NCBI GenBank assembly: GCA_964016875.1
Contig: OZ024735.1
Span: 14,313,434 to 14,377,433 of the forward strand
Reading direction: 5' to 3'
From: Fallopia convolvulus
Lineage: Eukaryota; Streptophyta; Magnoliopsida; Caryophyllales; Polygonaceae
DNA: 64,000 nt
Under the pieces are notes generated by a model, which did no database searches, was not told the origin of the DNA, and worked only from the letters and a program-made list of their open reading frames with translations. The position numbers were made by a program, and so were the translations under genes. Below are positions 58,297 to 64,000 of this stretch, piece by piece. Every line of letters starts with the position of its first letter. Position 1 is the first letter of the stretch.

Positions 58297-59641
58297 TTTG
58301 TTGAGAGGTTTTCTTGACAAGAAATAAATTTATAATCAAGACCCCGTTGAGTATAGGGATGTCAGGATCGTCCATAGGGAGAAAGTCAGTAGTAAGTTTT
58401 GTTACTTGTTACGCAAGCAATCAATTAAATCTAGGGAAATTAGCAAGAGAAAGAGGAATTCTAAGGTAATGGTATCACCACAACAATAATAATGCATGCC
58501 AACGCTATGAAACATAAAGATCATGCTTTTATCAGATAAAGGTGTCAACTTTCGTGAACCTAAGCAAGTAAATCAACTAACTTTCGTTCAATTAAGAAAC
58601 TTACTATCTAATCTCTTATACTTCAACTAGGATAGATCCGCTTTCGCTTAAAAACCCTAAATTGACTATTCAGATTCAAAGTTTCCGCTTTCGCTTCAAC
58701 TATGAATGAGAAATTCCCTTCAACTTTCGTTTTAAGGATTAAGAACAAGAGAATAAAATCATGCAATAAAAATAATCAAATCATGATCATAAACAAGCAT
58801 GCACAACCATTGTTGGGTTCAACCCAAACCTTAGAGAGAAGGACTACTCACAAATCATCGTGGAAAATTAACTAAATTAAATAAAAGAAAACTTACAACC
58901 GAATTCAAAGTCAATCGTTCCTCCACAATCCACAATCTCGTCCCCCTCTCACGCCTCTCTCTTCTATCCCTTACCCCCTGACTTGCCCTCCAAGGCAATT
59001 GATTGTGCGTTGTGTGTGTAGAAAAAAACAAAGGGTAGACAAGAGTATTTATAGAGAAACTAATCTATCTTAAATCTATCTCTAAGGAAATAATATCTTC
59101 TAATAAGATACATCCCTTCTATCTATCTAATAACATAAAAGGAATAGGATAAAAGCCTTTAATTCACGCCGACTCGGTCTTCTCTACGACACGGGGTACC
59201 TCGTTAACGACCTGAGAGCCTCGTTAACGACCATGTTCAGCACTTCGAACAACTTTGAGTAAAAATTGCATAGCAGATTCGTTACAAATCCGTTTGACTC
59301 GATTCCTTTTCCTATGTTCTTGTAACGAAATTCTCTATCTCTTTCCAAGCTCAAACTTTATCTTCAATGTCTTTATGAGCTTCATTCCTTGAGCTTTATC
59401 TTCATCTTCTCTTCATTCTTGAGTGCTATCTTTCACCGGCTTTGCTCCTCTCTTCATAAGTGCTCCAAATAGCTTCTAAAAACCTACAAAATACCACCAA
59501 AACTTATGTAGACTCCATATCTTAAGAAAATACGAAAACCTACACAAACGACTCAAAACAAAACACAAAACTATAGCAAAAGACTCTAACACACTAAAAA
59601 CACACCCTAAAAACACGACTAAAAATGCGGACATCACTATG

Positions 59642-59979
59642 AACTCGGCGGTGAGGGCTGGGTAATGTGGTGTCTCCTCCTTCTTCAACGGTTGAGGTAT
59701 TCTAATAATGGAAAAGGCGTGCTTAACGTCCCCATAGATCCCCAAAGGCTTAACGCTTGACCTCGAGAACAACCTGGTGAAGTGGTCCTTCTCAAGAACG
59801 ACATCAAAGGTCTTAGCTTGCTCTTGAGTAGCCAAAATGACCTTGTCCATGCATGGAGGGGACGGGGACCTTTGAGTCCTCCTCTTCTTTCCAGCTCTAG
59901 TGTTAGCTCGGCTAGTGCTTTCCATTTGTGCTTGCAAATACCATGAAATCCCAAGATAAGATCCACACAAACCAACCAA
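59642..59979 (-). pseudogene. ATHILA ORF-1 of element E, N-terminal part
   Basis: Starts near 59922-59979 with a basic, Ser/Arg-rich stretch (KKRRTQRSPSPP) as in the F copy and runs to the N insertion. The frame fits that at 52691 once N is left out. Confidence 0.8.
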
Positions 59980-61113
59980 AAGAAGACCCCATACTTTCTC
60001 TCGGAAATGCTCTCGACATACCTAGCTACCGAGCCAATTGGGTCGGTAACGAGGTACCTGGGTTTGGTTTTGAACTGAGCATTTCACAGATCGTTAACGA
60101 CCCTGACAGGTCGTTAACGAGCCTGGGCGAGAACAACTTGCAGTTTATTCCGAGTACCAAACCTCAAAAATTTGAACAATTTCAGCACGAGTCAACCACA
60201 ATTCCACATAAAAACATACAATCTAGCACATGCAACCCCATACTTGCTTGAAACCCTATCTAATCATGCTAATAAGTGCCAAAATTCATGGTGAAAAATC
60301 AATCAATTCAAGAACAAGCTATTCATGCTATTCTTATCAAAATTTCAATGCAAGATAAGCAAGAATAACCAAGTATAGATCAATATCGATCACCAATAAT
60401 AGAAGCAATAGAGGCACAATGAAACATAGACATGCAAACCAATTACTCAATCAACATCTAGATATGAATTTTACCCCAAAATATCATGAAATTTGCAAGA
60501 AAAGAGTTAGGGTTTAGAAATCATATCGTGGATTGAAGAATTGAAGAACAAAGAGTGAATTGGAAAGGGATAACGAGGGCTTGGGTGCACCGGTAACAAA
60601 CGCAAAGAGTGGGGCTCGTTATGGTGGGAATGGAGCGGGGCTAGGTGCGGTGGTGCGATCGGTGGAGGGTGAACAACTCGGTGGGATTTGATTGAAGATT
60701 TGAAGATTTGGCTTGAGATTTGGGTGTGGGATTTAGAGTTTTAAGAGGGTTTTATAGGAAGGGCAACGGAGAGGCGGCGTGAGAGGGGTAAAAAGATAGA
60801 AGATAAATTAGGTTTAGAGAACTTACCTCGCTCGCGTCGTCGTTTTCGCATGCTGTCACAGGTCGGTAACGAGCTTCTCAACTCGGTACCGAGCCTGGGT
60901 GACTTAAATTTCAGCATTGTTTCTAGCCCAACTTCCTATGCCACGTTAGTTTCGAACAATTCTATCTTGCAAACTTCTAGACTACTAAAAACTCAAAATA
61001 AAGCTATGAAAAAGATCTAAAAAGAAAAGAAAACTAAACTAAAACTAAAAATCGGGGTGCCTCCCGTAAGCGCTATTTTTAACGTCGTTAGCCCGACGAA
61101 CTTTCCTTGGCAA
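59980..61113 (-). other. Non-coding stretch between protease and ORF-1 in E
   Basis: Homologous to 39061-40265 in F. Has the post-pol block near 61050-61095 (GCGCTTACGGGAGGCACCCC) and palindromes at 60023/60043, 60091/60111 and 60863/60883. Confidence 0.7.
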
Positions 61114-62180
61114 TCATGGTGGTTCCTTCTCAGCTATGTCAGGGTTTTGAGAAACTCCATACTTAGATTTGAAGGCATTGTTATTCCGTCTCACTAAACT
61201 TGGTCCTTCATCTTCTAGCAATATGCCCGGTATTCCTATACAAGGGTTAGTAAAATCTGAAAACCAAGGCGGTTTCGATTCCTCTATAGCATAGATAGCG
61301 GGGTACATGTAGGAATAGAATATAAGGAAGGATCATGATCAATAATAGTGAATCCATGGTTAGAATACTCACCTCGATCCATTGGTGAGGACGTCGGCAC
61401 CGAGGTAGTTGAGGTCGTTAACGACCCATTAAAAACAAATCCTCTCTTGGTGTCGTGCCAAAACGAGCCACCTTCGTCATATTGTTGTACGAAAGGCTCG
61501 GTACCGGCCCAGGGAGGGTCGATAGTGGTTTCGTTTGCACTCTTGTAATCCTATTTGTTGGGGGAGAAACTTCAGACTCAGCAATGTCGAGCTCTGGATG
61601 GGACATCTTGATTTGTGCGGCAGCAGTTGTGTCGTTGGCATCTTGATTAAAGTTGAACTCGACCCATTTCTCTCCTATATCAAAGGTGAGGAGTCCTTTC
61701 CTAACGTTAACTCTAGCGCCTGTTGTAGCAAGGAACGGCCTACCTAGAATGATGGGGACTAGAGGATCTTCAGGCATGTCGAGGACAATGAAATCGTTTG
61801 GAATGAAGAATTTCCCCACTTGAATGGGATAATCATCAACGACTCCTGTAACTTTTACACTTGATCCGTCCGCCATGTACAACCTCATATCCACAGGTTC
61901 TAGAGGTCCCATGTTAGTTTTCTACCAGATTGATAGGGCCTCAAATTGGCACTGGCTCCCAAATCACATAAAGCCTTGAATCGGTGGGTGTCAATCCCAA
62001 TTATAATAGCAAATCTCCATGGGTCACCTAGCTTCTCTAGAAGAGTAATAGATCGGACCTCATCTGTAAACTTTGTATGGATCGTTTCCTTCTAAGAATG
62101 TCTTTCAAAAACTTTGTGTAAGCCGGCATTTCGCTTAGGGCCTCAGCGAATGGTATAGAAATATTTAAGCCCTGGAGAAT
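61114..62180 (-). pseudogene. Athila-like protease of element E
   Basis: Same family as the F protease, with the VGKFFIPNDFIVLDM and IILGRPFLATTGARV blocks. Frames are broken near 61920-62100, across the active site region, and again near 61310. Confidence 0.82.
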
Positions 62181-62181
62181 C

Positions 62182-63776
62182 TTAACGAAACTTAAACTTG
62201 CCTTCAGTTGAGTCCTTAGACTTCTTAGTAGGAAAGGGAAGAGATTTCACCAATCTCGGAGCCAAGGCGGGCTCGAGCGGTGATGCTATCGGGTCGACAT
62301 TAGGGTCGATTGGTGCCTTAGAAGGGTTGGTACCAACCCTGGTGGGGTCGGTATCGAGCTTGGGATTAAGAGAGCAACTCGGTGAAGAAAACTTACCTGG
62401 GTTGGGGTCGGTAACGACCCTGGGAGTTCGTACCGAGTTGTTTAGGCTCGGTAACGACCCTCTTTGGCTCGTTGTCGATCTGGGCCGTGGTGTCCTCTTC
62501 AAATTCGGGGCTTTTCTTCTTGGCATCGGCACGCTCCGTAGTGTCTTTCCGCTCCTAAGGTGCACGACCACTATTTGTCCTCTAGGATTCTCCTCGGGAC
62601 GGCCCGAGAGTTGCCCTTGCGGCCTCGGAATCTGTGTGGCCAGGTTTCCAAGATGTGAGTCGACACTCTTCTTCCACACATCAAACTCTCCCCATCTTTT
62701 CATTTGGTTGTTAAGGTTGGTTTGGACTCCATCAATCTTGCTATGGACATCATTGAATTTGTTATGGCTCCATTAATGCCCTCTTGTAACCATTGTACCC
62801 AGGATGGTGGCTCTTGGTAGCCTGGAGGTCGATACGGCGCGGGCCGTCTATCCGGTGGGGGTGCTACATATCTTAGGTTCGGATTTTAATTACCCCATGC
62901 TGGATAATTGTTCGGCCTGTCAAAGTTATTAGGCTGGTTCCTGTATTGACCTCTCATGTAATTCATCTCAGCATACGTCTCATCGGCTCTTACCTGCTCG
63001 ATGTTAGTGCAAGCAGAAGTACTATGGGCAGAAGAACCACACTCATGACAAGGTTGAGAGGTTTTCTGAAAACTTACCTGTTTCTTCAGACGGTTGATCT
63101 CATCTTGTAGAAATTGATTTTTGACATCGGGATCAACTTCGTCCTTGTTAGGCAAGTATAGACGGTTCTGTGGCTGGGGTGGCTGCTGGCTACCATACAT
63201 GGCATCATAGTTAGATAGCTTGTCCAGCAGTTCCCATGAAGAAGAGGGATCCATCTCTATAAAACCTCACGTAGTGTGTGTGTTGATGCAGTTCTTTGTT
63301 TCTGCATTGATCCCTTGGAAGAAGATTTCTTGGAGCACATATAAGGGTTTCCCATGAGTGGGGCATTGTCTGAGCATCTCCTTAAACCTCTCCTATGTCT
63401 CTACAAAGGTCTCGTTAGGCAGCTGGTGATAGGAGGTGATGCGTTTTCTCAACTCCGTTGTCTTGGCAGGAGGGAAGAACTTTGTAAGAAATTGATCATA
63501 CAAAGCCTTCCAAGTCCTGATAGACTTAGGAGGTAAGCTCTCCAACCAGCTCAGGGCCTTTCCAGTAAGAGACCACCTGAAAGCTTTTAATAGAACATAT
63601 TCAAGAGAGACACCTTCAGCAGCAATAGTGTCACATAAATCAAGAAAATTTTAAATATGTTCCATAGGGAACTCAGTAGGTTTCCCTTCAAACTGATCCC
63701 GTTTTATTAAGGATATGAATTGAGACTTGATCTCAAATGTATTCTCTATCTTTGGAAGCACGATTGCAGACTCTGG
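62182..63776 (-). pseudogene. Gag and linker of element E
   Basis: Gag domain, the Cys-rich stretch (CHECGSSAHSTSAC near 63040) and the NLNNQ-type C-terminus, then the linker that is missing in part from F. Frames are broken in several places (near 63640, 63270, 62800). It is cut at 63776 by unrelated DNA, so the 5' LTR and primer site are not in the window. The palindromes in the linker are at 62327/62348 and 62408/62428/62448/62469. Confidence 0.82.
62408..62478. repeat. Four-unit palindrome array in the gag-protease linker of E
   Basis: TCGGTAACGA (62408), a copy with one base missing (62428), TCGGTAACGA (62448) and TCGTTGTCGA (62469), at steps of 20, 20 and 21. Confidence 0.88.
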
Positions 63777-64000
63777 CTGATGTGATCAAGCCCACCTGAA
63801 CCCACCTTCCCGGCCTGCCTCGAGTCGACGTTCTGACTAGTGGGCCAGCCTCCATCATGCCTCCACATCGGCGATCTGAATGGTGGCGCTCAATCACAAG
63901 CCGTGGGCTGCAGCCCATGCACCCCAACCTGCAGGAGGATTCACACCTTTTATCCTACAGGATGTTGGAGGGGGGATTTGATCCCCTGACCTCCCTTTAT
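63777..64000. mobile_element. Edge of an unidentified inserted repeat (J)
   Basis: Starts TGATGTGATCAAGCCC exactly where gag of element E stops. It is much richer in GC than the DNA beside it. The TG start would fit an LTR. It continues past the window end, so I cannot classify it. Confidence 0.4.

Larger units (their letters stand above)
52697..59636 (-). mobile_element. Element N: nested non-autonomous Athila-like element
   Basis: A 6.9 kb element with target duplication CTATG (52692-52696 and 59637-59641). LTRs are 58299-59636 (5') and 52697-54031 (3'). Inside are a primer site, a short gag remnant and a protease; there is no RT, integrase or ORF-1. It splits the ATHILA ORF-1 of element E within a conserved EFIATL-like stretch. 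Its LTRs differ from each other more than those of F. Confidence 0.92.

Noticed and set aside
34275..62478. Reading the palindrome groups as a CRISPR array
   Set aside because: Units are in groups of two to four, the sequence between them is short and similar, no cas genes exist, and the DNA is a plant nuclear genome.

Overview
This is nuclear DNA from a flowering plant, most likely a eudicot with a repeat-rich genome. Two spliced genes for chloroplast proteins stand in a sea of nested transposable elements. The plant origin is shown by GT-AG introns, by the two gene products (a TatC thylakoid translocase and a ClpF-type Clp protease adaptor), and by plant chromoviruses, Athila-like elements, LINEs, SINEs and Mutator-like MITEs. 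I cannot name the species.

Layout. 1-4076: the 5' end of a minus-strand chromovirus (copy B: LTR, primer site, gag), with a solo LTR in its gag. 4511-5660: two Mutator-like MITEs stacked in front of TATC. 5777-7787: TATC, four exons, plus strand. 8108-9514: a SINE and AT-rich repeat arrays. 9515-16000: a decayed retroelement (K) containing a 3.5 kb solo LTR and a second solo LTR. 17804-26789: plus-strand chromovirus A, whose gag holds an LTR with a GCGATCGC palindrome array and whose pol holds an ORF1-only LINE. 27389-28786: a 5'-truncated LINE. 29125-31745: the ClpF gene, eight coding exons, minus strand, with a SINE in an intron. 33941-64000: a pile-up of Athila-like elements. Element F (34116-44676) is complete with TSDs and sits in a chromovirus-type LTR (C). 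Element N (52697-59636) is complete and sits inside the ATHILA ORF-1 of element E. LTR G joins E to another gag fragment, and an inverted RT-RNase H fragment lies at 45715-47365.

The three Athila-like elements F, N and E all pass from protease straight to a shared non-coding motif, with no reverse transcriptase, RNase H or integrase between. They look like a non-autonomous lineage that amplified in this state. The most unusual signal is a short palindrome, TCG(T/G/A)TA(A/C/T)CGA, which recurs as groups of two to four copies about 21 bp apart in LTRs, untranslated regions and coding linkers of these elements and in other LTR families. One more LTR carries a different palindrome (CCGCGATCGC) with similar spacing at a comparable place.

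The host genes are ordinary and look intact. TATC forms the multispanning receptor subunit of the thylakoid Tat pathway. ClpF is a stromal adaptor that helps feed substrates to the Clp protease. They are unrelated in mechanism; both are nuclear genes for chloroplast proteins.
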